Positions 1-8,327 of a stretch of 64,000 nucleotides of DNA are shown piece by piece. The notes beneath the pieces were generated by a model. That model made no database searches and was not told the DNA's origin. It saw nothing but the letters and a program-made list of their open reading frames with translations. The first letter of the stretch is position 1; each line of letters opens with the position of its first letter. This stretch comes from an uncultured Collinsella sp. Its GTDB lineage: Bacteria > Actinomycetota > Coriobacteriia > Coriobacteriales > Coriobacteriaceae. The position numbers were made by a program, and so were the translations under genes. The stretch is taken from contig CALLNU010000034.1 of NCBI GenBank assembly GCA_938005465.1, positions 124,001 to 188,000 on the forward strand, read 5' to 3'.

Positions 1-162
1 GAGCGAAAGGCCGTACATTTTAAAGAAACCCATCAGGCGCACATGGATCTCGTCGGCGGTATAAGAGCGGTCGGTGGGCATGCGCCACGACTGCACCAGC
101 TCGTCTCCGTCAAACAGGCCCATGGCCGTCTGCGTGTTTCCCATATCGATAGTGAGCAGCAT
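1..162 (-). CDS. coaX: Type III pantothenate kinase, N-terminal part (truncated by window edge)
   Basis: Reading leftwards from an ATG at 162, the first 54 residues begin MLLTIDMGNTQTAMGLFDG. This is the ASKHA-fold phosphate-binding start of type III pantothenate kinase, in which the Asp of DxGNT contacts ATP. The enzyme makes 4'-phosphopantothenate, the first step of CoA synthesis, in the cytosol. The continuation GDELVQSWRMPTDR and TADE also fits CoaX. The rest of the gene lies outside the window, so completeness cannot be judged. It is transcribed away from the tRNA-fMet gene. Confidence 0.88.
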   Translation of the reverse strand, partial: MLLTIDMGNTQTAMGLFDGDELVQSWRMPTDRSYTADEIHVRLMGFFKMYGLSL

Positions 163-298
163 GTCTACTCCCAGTGTTGGCATAAAAGGACGCGCACCAT
201 TGTATACGTGCCGTCGACGGCGCTCGGCTGCGATTCGTTTACGGTGATAGGGGCTGAGGGGTTTAAATATGAAGGAATTATGCTCTACGAGATTTTCC

Positions 299-327
299 TT
301 GCCGTTTACCGAACTCCCGCGTAATAT
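299..327 (+). promoter_or_regulatory. Probable promoter of tRNA-fMet
   Basis: TTGCCG at 299-304 and TAATAT at 322-327 are separated by exactly 17 bases. The -10 element lies about 31 bases before the tRNA 5' end. This is a good sigma-70 arrangement for a stable RNA gene, though it was found by eye only. Confidence 0.5.
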
Positions 328-358
328 TCTTTCTTGCGCACATGAGGCGCCCAGACAT

Positions 359-435
359 TGCGGGGTGGAGCAGTCTGGTAGCTCGCCGGGCTCATAACCC
401 GGAGGTCGTAGGTTCAAATCCTGCCCCCGCGACCA
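359..435 (+). tRNA. Initiator tRNA-fMet (anticodon CAU)
   Basis: A 77-base cloverleaf ends in an encoded CCA. The anticodon loop is CTCATAA on a stem with the three consecutive G-C pairs (GGG/CCC) typical of initiators. The first acceptor pair is a weak U-G instead of a Watson-Crick pair, another initiator hallmark. The T arm is GGTTCAAATCC. The 3' part of this gene is repeated at 5818-5865 and 10379-10436, so it appears to be the integration site of two tandem islets. Confidence 0.95.
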
Positions 436-450
436 AGAACTTGCAGCTCG
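393..450 (+). other. att-like core in tRNA-fMet (copy 1 of 3)
   Basis: These 58 bases run from the anticodon loop of tRNA-fMet past its CCA to TTGCAGCTCG. They recur exactly at 10379-10436, and their central 36 bases recur at 5830-5865. Identity ends abruptly on the right, as expected for attL of an element that inserted into a tRNA 3' end and rebuilt it. Confidence 0.75.
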
Positions 451-477
451 GAAGCAAAATTGCTTCCGAGCTTTTTC
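445..477 (+). terminator. Intrinsic terminator of tRNA-fMet
   Basis: A 12-bp perfect stem (AGCTCGGAAGCA with TGCTTCCGAGCT) is followed by a T-rich run just after the tRNA. Confidence 0.8.
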
Positions 478-1023
478 TTTATCAGTTTACTTTGCGGGTG
501 AATTGCGGGTGAATCCTGAGTCAATTTATTATGTGAAGCAAATAAACCATTGATAATCGCGGGCCGGTCGGCTTGACTTATCGACCGATAAACTCCAATT
601 GGGAGGAGTTTCGGCGGTCCTTAGCTAATAATAGTGCCGGGGATGGACCGCGCCATCCCCGGACCTTGCGCGCCAAAGGGACGAGTCCCCTTGGAACCCC
701 GTCTATTGCTCTCAACACGGAAACAGGGGAGTGGGGGATACGGGTTGTAGGATGCCGACGGGCGAGCGCTATGCTGTCTCAAGTCCGCATGTAGCTTGTT
801 CGGAGGCCGTCTCTGCGTCTCAAAGCGGGCAATGAATTCTGGCAATGGAACTTCTTCGTATCTGTTCGCTGCGACTTGAGCGATGCGCTCCGCACAAATA
901 ATGTTGCCGAAGCATGCGGAATATCAGAAGAGAGATTGCAGGACATGAGTCAGCGCATGAAGAGCTGCCCGTCGTTTTGATAATGACATAATTAAGTGGC
1001 AAACTAAAGCGATCGGAGCGACC
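478..1023. other. Islet left end without a recognisable gene
   Basis: The short open frames here show no family resemblance and no convincing ribosome binding site. The only clear element is the GGAG at 1015-1018 that serves the downstream regulator. The stretch may be the left end of the integrated islet. Confidence 0.4.
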
Positions 1024-1881
1024 ATGATTCTTGACAGCCTGCGTAACAGCGCGTCTTTTAATGAAACCGACCGAGCCATTGCTACCTATCTGCTCAATCA
1101 TACCGGCGACCTTAAGACCCTCACTATGGCAAAGCTCGCACAGGAGACTTACACCTCGAACGCGACAATCATCCGCTTTTGTAAGAAATTGGGCCTAAGC
1201 GGCTATCGAGAGTTGATCATGCAGCTCATCCAGGAGATAAGCGGAGACTATCTTCTGGCTGCCACTGTCGATCACAATCGTCCTTTTGGCAGTACCGATT
1301 CAATTGAGGCCATCGAGGGCAACCTTGCAAATCTCCTGAAGGGCGTCATAGATCAAACGAAAATCGAGCTCGATAGCGCCAAATTGAGCATAATCGCCAA
1401 GGCAGTTCTTAGCGCCCCGCGAATTTACATCTTTGCTAAAGGGGAAAGCTATCTGGCGGGATGTATCTTTCGCAACAATCTTCTCAAGCTCGATCGTCAT
1501 GTCACCATGGCGGACGACGGTGGCCTGCAGACACTGCACGTTAAGAACGGTAGGCCCGGCGACCTGTTTTTATTCCTAAGCTACAGCGGCATTCACTATG
1601 ATTATTCCAAATACGCCGCCGCTCTTTCCGAGCGCGGAATCAAGCCGTGTTTAATCACGGCGTTTTCTGATTCGGCGCTCGCCAGGCAATGCGACACTGT
1701 CTTGCTCATTCCAAAATCAGAGCGCGTGATTGGAAAGGTTGCCAATTACTCTTCCATGATCTCGCTCACGTATACGCTTCAGGTTATTTATTCGCTTATA
1801 TTCAATCAGGATTATCAAGAGAACTATCGTGTAAAACACGAGGCCGATTCGTTCATCTTTACGAGTTTTGCGGAGATTTAG
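1024..1881 (+). CDS. RpiR/MurR-family transcriptional regulator
   Basis: This 285-residue protein has an N-terminal helix-turn-helix of RpiR type (about residues 1-75, including TSNATIIRFCKKLGLSGYRE) and a SIS sugar-phosphate-binding domain (about 115-260). Members of this family sense phosphosugars and control sugar catabolic operons. It is convergent with the GlvA-type glucosidase and PTS genes of the same islet, so it is the likely local regulator, probably responding to a disaccharide phosphate. The ATG at 1024 has GGAG five bases upstream. A shared bidirectional terminator separates it from glvA. The inducer is inferred, not seen. Confidence 0.9.
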   Translation: MILDSLRNSASFNETDRAIATYLLNHTGDLKTLTMAKLAQETYTSNATIIRFCKKLGLSGYRELIMQLIQEISGDYLLAATVDHNRPFGSTDSIEAIEGNLANLLKGVIDQTKIELDSAKLSIIAKAVLSAPRIYIFAKGESYLAGCIFRNNLLKLDRHVTMADDGGLQTLHVKNGRPGDLFLFLSYSGIHYDYSKYAAALSERGIKPCLITAFSDSALARQCDTVLLIPKSERVIGKVANYSSMISLTYTLQVIYSLIFNQDYQENYRVKHEADSFIFTSFAEI

Positions 1882-1885
1882 TCAT

Positions 1886-1930
1886 ACAAAAGGTGACCCC
1901 AAAGCATTTTGCCTTGAGGCCACCTTTTGT
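1886..1930. terminator. Bidirectional terminator between convergent regulator and glucosidase
   Basis: Ten-base arms ACAAAAGGTG and CACCTTTTGT flank a 25-base loop. The arm ends give A/T runs on both strands, so it can terminate both converging genes. Confidence 0.65.
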
Positions 1931-1965
1931 GCTTTTGCTATCTGGATGGCTTCTCTACTGCTTCT

Positions 1966-3294
1966 CTACTTCAGCTCAGGCCAATAGCCCTTGTTCGCCT
2001 CGATCATGTCGTCCAAGACTTCCTTAGCCACGCGCGCTGAGGGAATCGTGCGATTGAGGGTGAAGGCCTCGAGTGCCTTCTGGTAGGAGCCCTCGATAAC
2101 GGCCTCGACCACAAGGCCCTCGCAGGCATCCTGCTGCTCGATAAGGCCCTTGTAGAAGCGGGGAATCTTCCCGACGCGGACCGGTTCGGCTCCTCGATCG
2201 GTGATGTACGCCGGAATCTCGACGGTCGCGTCGTCCGAGAGATTCTCGATTGCGCCATTATTGGGCACAATCACCAGCTGGCGATGGCGCAAATCCTTCG
2301 CCAGGGACTTGACGACATCGACAATGAACCTGCCGTGGACGCCTACGTAGAACTGCGTGAGATCGACCTTTTCACCGCGCTTAAGCGCCGCAGATGCGTC
2401 GAAGATACGCTTTTCGCGGCCGTTTACGACCTGCATGCCACGCGTGTTATTGATGTCCATGTACTCCACGCAGGCATCGGGCAACAGGTAATACTGGTAA
2501 TAGGTGTTGGGGAGGTAATCCTGGAATAGCGTAGAAATCGTTGCCGCATTCTTGAAGGTGTGGGCCCAGTCTGGGTCCTTTACCAATGCGTCATTGAGGC
2601 TTGCCTCGGAAATGTAACCGTACTTACGCACGTGCTCTTTGAGCTTGTCCGTAACGTCGACGCCCTTGCAGCGTACGCTGGTATACCACCCAAAGTGATT
2701 GAGGCCAAAGTAGTCGACTTCAATGTCGTCGAGTTCGCAGCCCAAAATCTCCGCCATGCGGGCTTCAATCTCTACCGGCATATCGCAGATGTCGAGAATG
2801 CGAGCGTTTGGACGCAGCTTGTGCATCGCCTTGGCTACGATGGCAGCGGGGTTAGAGTAGTTGACGATCCAGTAGTCCTTGCAGGCGTACTCCTCGCAGA
2901 AATCGACAAGCTCGCACATGGGGAAGATGGTCCTCATGCCATAGGCCATGCCACCTGCTCCGCAGGTCTCTTGGCCGACTACGCCATGGCGCAGGCTGAT
3001 CTGCTCATCCTGGATACGCATCTTGAGCCCGCCCACGCGCATCTGCGCCATAACAAAGTTCGCATCTGTAAACGCCTCTTTGGGGTCGACGGTTACATGC
3101 AAGGGGATCTCGGGGGCAAGGTCATCGATAACTGCCTTAACCACCACAGCGACCGTGTCCTGGCGTTCCTTGTCGATGTCATAGAGCCAAAGCTCACGAA
3201 TCCCCAGTTCGTCCTTTTGATCAATCAGGTCTTTGACGATACCGGCGGTATAGGTGCTGCCGCCGCCGCAGATGACAATCTTGTATCCGTTCAT
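1966..3294 (-). CDS. glvA: 6-phospho-alpha-glucosidase, GH4 (GlvA-type)
   Basis: A 442-residue GH4 enzyme, the length of Bacillus GlvA (441). It should hydrolyse phosphorylated alpha-glucosides such as maltose-6'-phosphate delivered by the adjacent PTS, using NAD+ and Mn2+ by redox-assisted elimination. The N-terminus carries the NAD-binding CGGGST. CDMP at 170-173, with Cys170 as metal ligand, is the signature of the alpha-specific branch; beta-specific GH4 enzymes usually have CN-x-P. His200 (GLNHFGW) and Tyr265 (LPNTYYQYY) match the second metal ligand and the catalytic base. Upstream in-frame ATGs exist at 3303 and 3333, but AAAGG at 3305-3309 is correctly spaced only for 3294. It is the last gene of the PTS operon. 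Confidence 0.92.
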   Translation of the reverse strand: MNGYKIVICGGGSTYTAGIVKDLIDQKDELGIRELWLYDIDKERQDTVAVVVKAVIDDLAPEIPLHVTVDPKEAFTDANFVMAQMRVGGLKMRIQDEQISLRHGVVGQETCGAGGMAYGMRTIFPMCELVDFCEEYACKDYWIVNYSNPAAIVAKAMHKLRPNARILDICDMPVEIEARMAEILGCELDDIEVDYFGLNHFGWYTSVRCKGVDVTDKLKEHVRKYGYISEASLNDALVKDPDWAHTFKNAATISTLFQDYLPNTYYQYYLLPDACVEYMDINNTRGMQVVNGREKRIFDASAALKRGEKVDLTQFYVGVHGRFIVDVVKSLAKDLRHRQLVIVPNNGAIENLSDDATVEIPAYITDRGAEPVRVGKIPRFYKGLIEQQDACEGLVVEAVIEGSYQKALEAFTLNRTIPSARVAKEVLDDMIEANKGYWPELK

Positions 3295-3313
3295 GTTGTT
3301 CATGCCTTTCAAA

Positions 3314-3583
3314 TCAAATTGAGCTGCAGACAATCTTGGTTACTATCTGCACGAAGTAGGTAGCGATGTTGATGACCGCCGCCATGCCTGCAATGCTGCC
3401 TGCGTCCGCGTGCCTTCCTGAACGCCGGGTCCAAACCGCAGCGAGTAGACCCAGGAGCGGCCAGATAAAACCACATGCGAATGCAGCCATAAGTACGAGA
3501 AGACCCCTTGTCGACTTTTCTTTGTACATGTTGAGCAGGCGTTCGAACATGCCTCGGATTGAATGAAACGTTTTGGTCAACAT
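3314..3583 (-). CDS. Small membrane protein within the alpha-glucoside PTS operon
   Basis: An 89-residue protein with a basic N-terminus (MLTKTFHSIRGMFERLL) and two hydrophobic segments at about 28-50 and 65-85, which suggests two membrane spans. AGGAG lies just ahead of the ATG, so it is very likely translated. It sits 38 bp after the PTS permease gene and 19 bp before glvA. I do not recognise the family. Its place between transporter and hydrolase suggests a role linked to the permease, but nothing in the sequence fixes that role. Confidence 0.7.
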   Translation of the reverse strand: MLTKTFHSIRGMFERLLNMYKEKSTRGLLVLMAAFACGFIWPLLGLLAAVWTRRSGRHADAGSIAGMAAVINIATYFVQIVTKIVCSSI

Positions 3584-3621
3584 GAGGTCTCCTCGCTTAT
3601 CGCTTATCGATTACGCGACTG

Positions 3622-5184
3622 TTAATCTTCCAGATTAAGGATGGGACGCAGCAGGTCGTAGACGGAGTGCACGTTGGTTCCCACGACAATTTGAACATTG
3701 GTGCCGTTCTTAAACAGGCCCTTGTCGATAGCCTTCTTGATGGTCTCTTCGTTGACCTTGTCGGGATCTTTGACTTCGACACGGAGACGAGTCATGCAGC
3801 AGCCCATGGTGTTGATATTGTCCTTGCCGCCAAGGCCGTTGATGATGTTCTGCACCATTTCCTGCTGTTTTGCGTCGACTTCCGGAGTTCCGGAGGACTC
3901 GAGAGCATTGTTGCCTCCGGAGACCTCTGCAGACCACTCTGCGGAACGGCCGGGCGTCATGAGGTTGAGTTTCTTGATCGCCATCGCCAGAACGATGAAC
4001 GAAACGGCGGCAAACACGATGCCCAAGACGATGTAAATCGGGAACTTGGTGACGCCCATTGGCAAAGGCAGGCCGAGCGTGAGCAGCTCGATGCCACCGT
4101 ACATGTTAAGCAAGCGGACTCCCAGGACAAACAGGAGCATCTCGCCCAGTCCGTAGAACAGGCTGTAGGCAACCCAGAGAATCGGAGACGCGAACAGGAT
4201 CATGAAGTCGAGCGGCTCAGTGATGCCGGAGAGCATGGCGGTGATGTAAATGGGCACCAGCATGGCTGCGACAGCTTTTCGATTCTCCGGACGGGAAGTC
4301 GCAATCATTGCGAGCACGGTGCCGAGGGTTACGAATTCCTTGCCAAAGCCGAACATGGCAAAGCGGACAGAGGGGTCGACTGTGGTGAGGGATCCGTCGG
4401 CGATATGGGGAAGCTCGGCATAGAAGATGTTTGCTGCGCCGGAAACACTCTGGCCGGCGACGACCGCCGTGCCGCCAATCGCGGAGTAGTCAAACGGCAT
4501 CCACATAAAGTGGTGCATGCCGAGAGGTACGAGGACGCGGTTCAGGAAGCCATAAATGAAAACGCCCAGACCACCCGAGGCTGCGATGAATGAAGAAGCG
4601 TTGCTGATGGCGTTGGCGATAGGGGGCCACACGATAGTCGCTCCGATGCCGAAGACAATGCTCAGCGGAACCATCGCCAGAAGGGCCAGGCGGGGTCCGC
4701 CGTAAATCCGGATATACTCCGATACCTTTACGTCGATCAGTTTGTTATAGAGCCAACCGCAGAAGCATCCGATGAGTACGCCGCCGAAGACGTTGACATC
4801 GGTAACTTGAAGACCCAGTACCGTTGCCTGGCCAGTGCCATACAGACCCATCGCGCCAGCTTTTGCCAGCTGATCGGTGAGCGTCAGGTAGGCGTTGTTG
4901 ACATACAGGAACATGAGGTAACTAATAAGTCCAAACACTGCCGCGTTGGATTTTTGCTTCTTTGCGAAGCCTGCCGTTAGGCCGACTGCGAAAATCACCG
5001 GCAGGTTGCCGATCACCGCGGAGTTGGTTGCCGCGGAGAGCAGCGTGCCCAGATCTGCGACAACTCCGCTGCCGAGCGAGCATACCGTGGCGATGGCCAA
5101 AATGATGCCCGTTACCGAAAGGTACAAAATAGGGTCGACGATAACGCGGCCAAAGTTCTGGAAGGCCGTTTTGACTTTATCCAT
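3622..5184 (-). CDS. glvC: PTS alpha-glucoside transporter, fused IICB subunits (GlvC-type)
   Basis: This 520-residue permease of the glucose-glucoside PTS family imports and phosphorylates a sugar at the cytoplasmic membrane. The IIC domain (about 1-400) has many membrane spans and the conserved stretch GITEPLDFMILFASP. The IIB domain (about 440-518) contains CCMTRLR, with Cys463 the expected phosphocysteine. No IIA domain is fused or encoded nearby, so phosphate must come from a IIA elsewhere. The neighbouring GlvA-type hydrolase points to maltose or related alpha-glucosides as substrate. The ATG at 5184 follows a GGGAAGAG ribosome binding site. It is the first gene of a leftward three-gene operon. 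Confidence 0.92.
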   Translation of the reverse strand: MDKVKTAFQNFGRVIVDPILYLSVTGIILAIATVCSLGSGVVADLGTLLSAATNSAVIGNLPVIFAVGLTAGFAKKQKSNAAVFGLISYLMFLYVNNAYLTLTDQLAKAGAMGLYGTGQATVLGLQVTDVNVFGGVLIGCFCGWLYNKLIDVKVSEYIRIYGGPRLALLAMVPLSIVFGIGATIVWPPIANAISNASSFIAASGGLGVFIYGFLNRVLVPLGMHHFMWMPFDYSAIGGTAVVAGQSVSGAANIFYAELPHIADGSLTTVDPSVRFAMFGFGKEFVTLGTVLAMIATSRPENRKAVAAMLVPIYITAMLSGITEPLDFMILFASPILWVAYSLFYGLGEMLLFVLGVRLLNMYGGIELLTLGLPLPMGVTKFPIYIVLGIVFAAVSFIVLAMAIKKLNLMTPGRSAEWSAEVSGGNNALESSGTPEVDAKQQEMVQNIINGLGGKDNINTMGCCMTRLRVEVKDPDKVNEETIKKAIDKGLFKNGTNVQIVVGTNVHSVYDLLRPILNLED

Positions 5185-5434
5185 CTCTTCCCCTCTCCTA
5201 ACTAATCTCGGGGGCTTGCCCCTTAGGCAGAGACGACACTCGCATACTTGCCGGCGTCAGGTGTTGATGTCGCCTCTGTTTACGGATTTCATGATAGTTG
5301 GGGTGTTTGCAAACAGGGCGGGCTGGAACAAACGGTTCTTAAAAACAAGTGCGACTAATCTATTTCGTTGTTACCATCTTTCCATTTCGGTCAGCGGTAT
5401 TCATTTTTAGGCAAATGGCTTTGGACGCGAGTGA

Positions 5435-5788
5435 CTAGCTACGCCTTGATTTGCCAAGTTTGAAATCCATCCATCTCTTTTTAATAGGCTCTTGCCGCCC
5501 GGGCGTCCCGGAAGAAAGGAGGAGGAGCGGAAGAAGCATTCCGATCCTGTGCGCGTCCATTTCCTGTGACAGCAGGGTTTCAAGCAGCTTTTTCGCTTCA
5601 TCGAGGCGCAGGGGCTGCCTTTCGGCTCCCTGCGACCGCGGGACTGATATTGCATCGCTTGCGATGCAACTGTTGAAGTCAAGCAATCGTTGGTCGAATT
5701 TTGGTCGAAATTGGCATGGCATTGATTCAAGCATTTTATCAAAATATATTAATCTACCTGCGCATATAACGGTATCAAAGAGCTTCAA
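5435..5788 (-). pseudogene. Decayed tyrosine recombinase (integrase) fragment
   Basis: The frame contains LRLDEAKKLLETLL, then EMDAHRIGMLLPLL, then SGTPGRQEPIKKRWMDFKL, then a stop. This order resembles the stretch of actinobacterial phage-type integrases that leads into box I (TGxRxGEaLxLxWxDvd), with the catalytic Arg region degraded and everything after it missing. It lies 30 bp inside the att-like repeat at 5818-5865, where an islet integrase is expected. The match was made by eye and the N-terminal part is not convincing, so this is a probable rather than certain remnant. Confidence 0.5.
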
Positions 5789-5817
5789 AAGGTGTCGATA
5801 AACATCGATATTCTGTT

Positions 5818-5865
<48 letters not shown>

Positions 5866-5904
5866 CTTTTGTAGCCAGGAAGCTTAACGGCTTCGGCTTA
5901 TAGG

Positions 5905-5919
5905 ACAAAAAGTGTGTCC
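5905..5919 (+). repeat. Left copy of a 15-bp inverted repeat (partner 8313-8327)
   Basis: ACAAAAAGTGTGTCC here is the exact reverse complement of GGACACACTTTTTGT at 8313-8327. Both copies are preceded by GGCTTATAG. They may be the terminal repeats of an insertion sequence whose transposase has decayed. Confidence 0.5.
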
Positions 5920-5925
5920 GCTTTG

Positions 5926-5957
5926 GGGGCATCGGCGCAGGTCGATGCCCCTTTTTC
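5926..5957 (+). terminator. Intrinsic terminator
   Basis: A nine-base stem GGGGCATCG with CGATGCCCC is followed by TTTTT. It lies just inside the possible insertion-sequence end and may shield the element from outside transcription. Confidence 0.6.
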
Positions 5958-6078
5958 AGCCGTTTAAAATCCGCGCCCGCTTTTTACCGCTCGGACAGAA
6001 TGTGTGTCCGGTTGCCTATCGTTCTCGCGGGTAGATAACCTTTTCCGGAACCGTAAAACCCTTTCGGAAGAGGTACCC

Positions 6079-6591
6079 ATGAAGGCCGTTTATTGCCCCT
6101 ACTGCGGCGGTCGGACCAAGCGCAACGGCAGGACGTCTTCGGGCTACTGCGCGTGGAAGTCGCGCCCGCCGAGCGCGAGCTTTGCGGCGGACATGGTCAC
6201 GTTCTCGTATTTAAACCCGAACTACCTGCCCTACTCGTGCACGAACCTTGCAGGCATTTCCGGCCTAGGGAACCTCTTGGGCGTGCGGTCGATGGGCTAC
6301 GCGTTCTCGTCGTGCACCTTCGCAACCATCGACTTCCGGGGCATCGACCCGTCCAGGCTCACGAATCTGTTCTGCACGTTCTTGGGGTATTCATACCTGA
6401 CGATGATTTACGCGGACGCGACATGGGCACTGCCAACGAGCGGCATCACGGGTTCGCAGTGGTTCTATTCCTGCTCCACGTCGCTCGTCGGCGGCAACGG
6501 GACCGTGTGGGCAAGTAGTAAGACGGCCTGCTCGTACCTGTGCGCCGAGGTGGCTGGTACGCTTGGGTACATCATGGCTTCTCAGCAATGA
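6079..6591 (+). CDS. Chimeric ORF: transposase zinc-ribbon start joined to a DUF285-like fragment
   Basis: The 170-residue frame begins MKAVYCPYCGGRTKRNGRTS, a CxxC zinc ribbon like the N-terminus of IS1249/IS256-type transposases, after a GGAAGAGG ribosome binding site. From about residue 30 it changes to a pattern such as LTNLFCTFLGYSYLTMIYAD and SLVGGNGTVWAS. This resembles DUF285 (BspA-like) repeats of surface and phage proteins. The join is abrupt, and the zinc ribbon lacks its second CxxC. It looks like a recombination product rather than a working gene. Its 3' end overlaps the convergent regulator by 20 bp. Confidence 0.55.
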   Translation: MKAVYCPYCGGRTKRNGRTSSGYCAWKSRPPSASFAADMVTFSYLNPNYLPYSCTNLAGISGLGNLLGVRSMGYAFSSCTFATIDFRGIDPSRLTNLFCTFLGYSYLTMIYADATWALPTSGITGSQWFYSCSTSLVGGNGTVWASSKTACSYLCAEVAGTLGYIMASQQ

Positions 6592-7450
6592 GTTTGGCCT
6601 TGGCCACTATATCGGTATTGGCCATATCTGAGAACATTTCGTCGACGAGCCGAACGTAGAACTCGTAGGCTTCGTAGCGAGATGCTTTCAGAGCGCCTTC
6701 GGCTTCCCTCAAACGCAGCCCAGCATCTCTCGCTTGCGCTTTTCTTGCCATCTGCTGCATGACTGGTTCGTCACCGCCTTTGGAATCATCACCTCTCTGC
6801 AGTTTCGCCACCTCCGCATCAAGGCGCGTCATCAATAACTCGTATTCACTCTCACCAACATTTGAGAGGCTGATCAGCAAGTCTTTGAAAGTTCTGGCAG
6901 TGAGCATGCGATTTAGAGCTGCCCTGCAAGCATTAAGTTCTGCGTTGGCTTTTTCGACCATATCCTGGGCAATGAAGGCACTCCCTGCAGATGGCTTCTC
7001 ATTCTCCAGCGTGGTCTTTCCAAGCGGCCACTCTACGCTTGCCTTCCCCGTGATGCTTTTAAGTGCGGTGACTGCCCTGCTCTCCAATCCAACGATGTCG
7101 GCGACATCTTGGAGCTCGTACGAATCGCAGTCCGTTTCGCCGATTAGATAGCCGATTGGTTTTCCGAAGAAATCGGCAAGTTCGACCAAATCAGTCCAAT
7201 TCGGGAAATGGTCTCCCTTGAGGAAGTGGCTAATCCTTCGCGCTATGGCCTTGCACGCCTGGTCCGTCTTCTTTACGCATTGAGCATCGATGCTCGATTG
7301 GTTTTCTCCTCCGTAACGCCTTTCGTACATGAGCCTCGCGAGCTCGATTTGCGAGAGGCCAACTCTACCGTCCGTATTGACGAAACTCCGCATTAAGCTT
7401 GCAAGTCGTTCTGGAAGCACATCTTCTGGCTTATAACGGCGGACATACAT
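6572..7450 (-). CDS. Xre-like helix-turn-helix regulator of mobile-element type
   Basis: In this 292-residue protein, residues 10-110 form an extended HTH domain: GLSQIELARLMYERR, then ARRISHFLKGDHFPNWTDLV, then ADFFGKPIGYLIGETD. This is typical of phage and plasmid Xre regulators. The remainder is helical and charged, probably a coiled coil used for oligomerisation (about 165-280). The start at 7450 was chosen because AAAGGG lies nine bases upstream; an in-frame ATG at 7486 lacks this. It is divergent from the small membrane protein gene at 7575, so the 124-bp gap should contain its operator. The target is unknown. Confidence 0.7.
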   Translation of the reverse strand: MYVRRYKPEDVLPERLASLMRSFVNTDGRVGLSQIELARLMYERRYGGENQSSIDAQCVKKTDQACKAIARRISHFLKGDHFPNWTDLVELADFFGKPIGYLIGETDCDSYELQDVADIVGLESRAVTALKSITGKASVEWPLGKTTLENEKPSAGSAFIAQDMVEKANAELNACRAALNRMLTARTFKDLLISLSNVGESEYELLMTRLDAEVAKLQRGDDSKGGDEPVMQQMARKAQARDAGLRLREAEGALKASRYEAYEFYVRLVDEMFSDMANTDIVAKAKLIAEKP

Positions 7451-7574
7451 TGTCTGAATACCCTTTCTAAATAGCGCAGCAGACATATCTTAGACATTTA
7501 CTGTTTACTTGTGCAGTTGCATTATTGACCCAAGTAATCAAGTAGCCAGCGGGCGGTCGAGTTAGGAGGACACG

Positions 7575-7910
7575 ATGACGGATTGGGACTACGCGCAGCT
7601 GTCACATATTGCAAAGGAGTCGGGCGGACCAAGGGCGCTTATCGCAAACATCAGAAATGGGGGAATTGCCACAGGAAGGTGGCAGGGTTGCATTGTTGGA
7701 TCTGCTGTAACGCTTGCCATAGGGAGTATGGGTTTGTGCCTGTATAACAGGCACCAGAAGAAGCTGGCGCTTGCCAACGAGAGCGCCGAAATCCTTGAGT
7801 CGAACATCGAAGCCTACGATGCCATCCAAGCGGAGGGGGCCACGGGCGCAGCCGATGAAGACGAGCAGAGTATTCGGGATGAAGGACTAGGTGTCGAAGC
7901 CGCCGTTTAA
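7575..7910 (+). CDS. Small single-span membrane protein, islet-borne
   Basis: A 111-residue protein with a strong ribosome binding site (TTAGGAGGACACG before ATG). One hydrophobic segment lies at about 38-57 (GCIVGSAVTLAIGSMGLCLY), followed by a charged helix rich in Glu and Asp. No family is recognised. It is transcribed divergently from the Xre-like regulator, an arrangement common for regulator-controlled effector or superinfection genes of mobile elements, but no function can be assigned. Confidence 0.6.
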   Translation: MTDWDYAQLSHIAKESGGPRALIANIRNGGIATGRWQGCIVGSAVTLAIGSMGLCLYNRHQKKLALANESAEILESNIEAYDAIQAEGATGAADEDEQSIRDEGLGVEAAV

Positions 7911-7958
7911 CGACGAGCAATATTGCTAGCCAATTCAACGATATAAACCTAGAAGGGT

Positions 7959-7993
7959 CGAGCCCCCGGCACAGCGCCGAGGGCTCGCTTTCG
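7959..7993 (+). terminator. Intrinsic terminator after small membrane protein
   Basis: A stem of CGAGCCCCCGGC with GCCGAGGGCTCG (one mismatch) is followed by CTTTCGTT, a weak T tract. Confidence 0.5.
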
Positions 7994-8149
7994 TTGCGGA
8001 TTGATTACACTGGGCGGTCTTGAGCTCCCGATACGTCGGGCCGCCCTTGCTGATGTTTACTTAAAAGTGGTCCGAATGGTCAAGCTAGCGTACTGGACAA
8101 GGATCTTCGAAAAACGCTTCGAGCTGACGGCGGCGCCCTTTGATGCTAA

Positions 8150-8284
8150 AAGGCATCGGGCCTGCGTTTCTATAAGGCCGGCCACCCAATTAAGAGCCAT
8201 CAGGACGCATGGCTGCGGTACATCGAGGGGCGGCTTGGATGGGCTATCGAGATGAAAAAGATCGTTGCGGAGATCGGGTTTTAA
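8150..8284 (+). pseudogene. 3' remnant of a decayed ORF
   Basis: One frame reads SGLRFYKAGHPIKSHQDAWL and then RYIEGRLGWAIEMKKIVAEI before a TAA. This is a protein-like C-terminus with no start codon; a stop lies just upstream at 8147. A neighbouring frame upstream (about 8085-8150) also looks protein-like, so a frameshift is likely. The family is not recognised. It lies directly inside the right inverted repeat at 8313-8327. Confidence 0.35.
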
Positions 8285-8312
8285 AAACGCTTCGGCAATT
8301 TACTGGCTTATA

Positions 8313-8327
8313 GGACACACTTTTTGT
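8313..8327 (-). repeat. Right copy of the 15-bp inverted repeat (partner 5905-5919)
   Basis: GGACACACTTTTTGT is an exact inverted copy of 5905-5919. The enclosed 2.4 kb holds the chimeric ORF, the Xre regulator, the small membrane protein and the decayed ORF. Confidence 0.5.
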
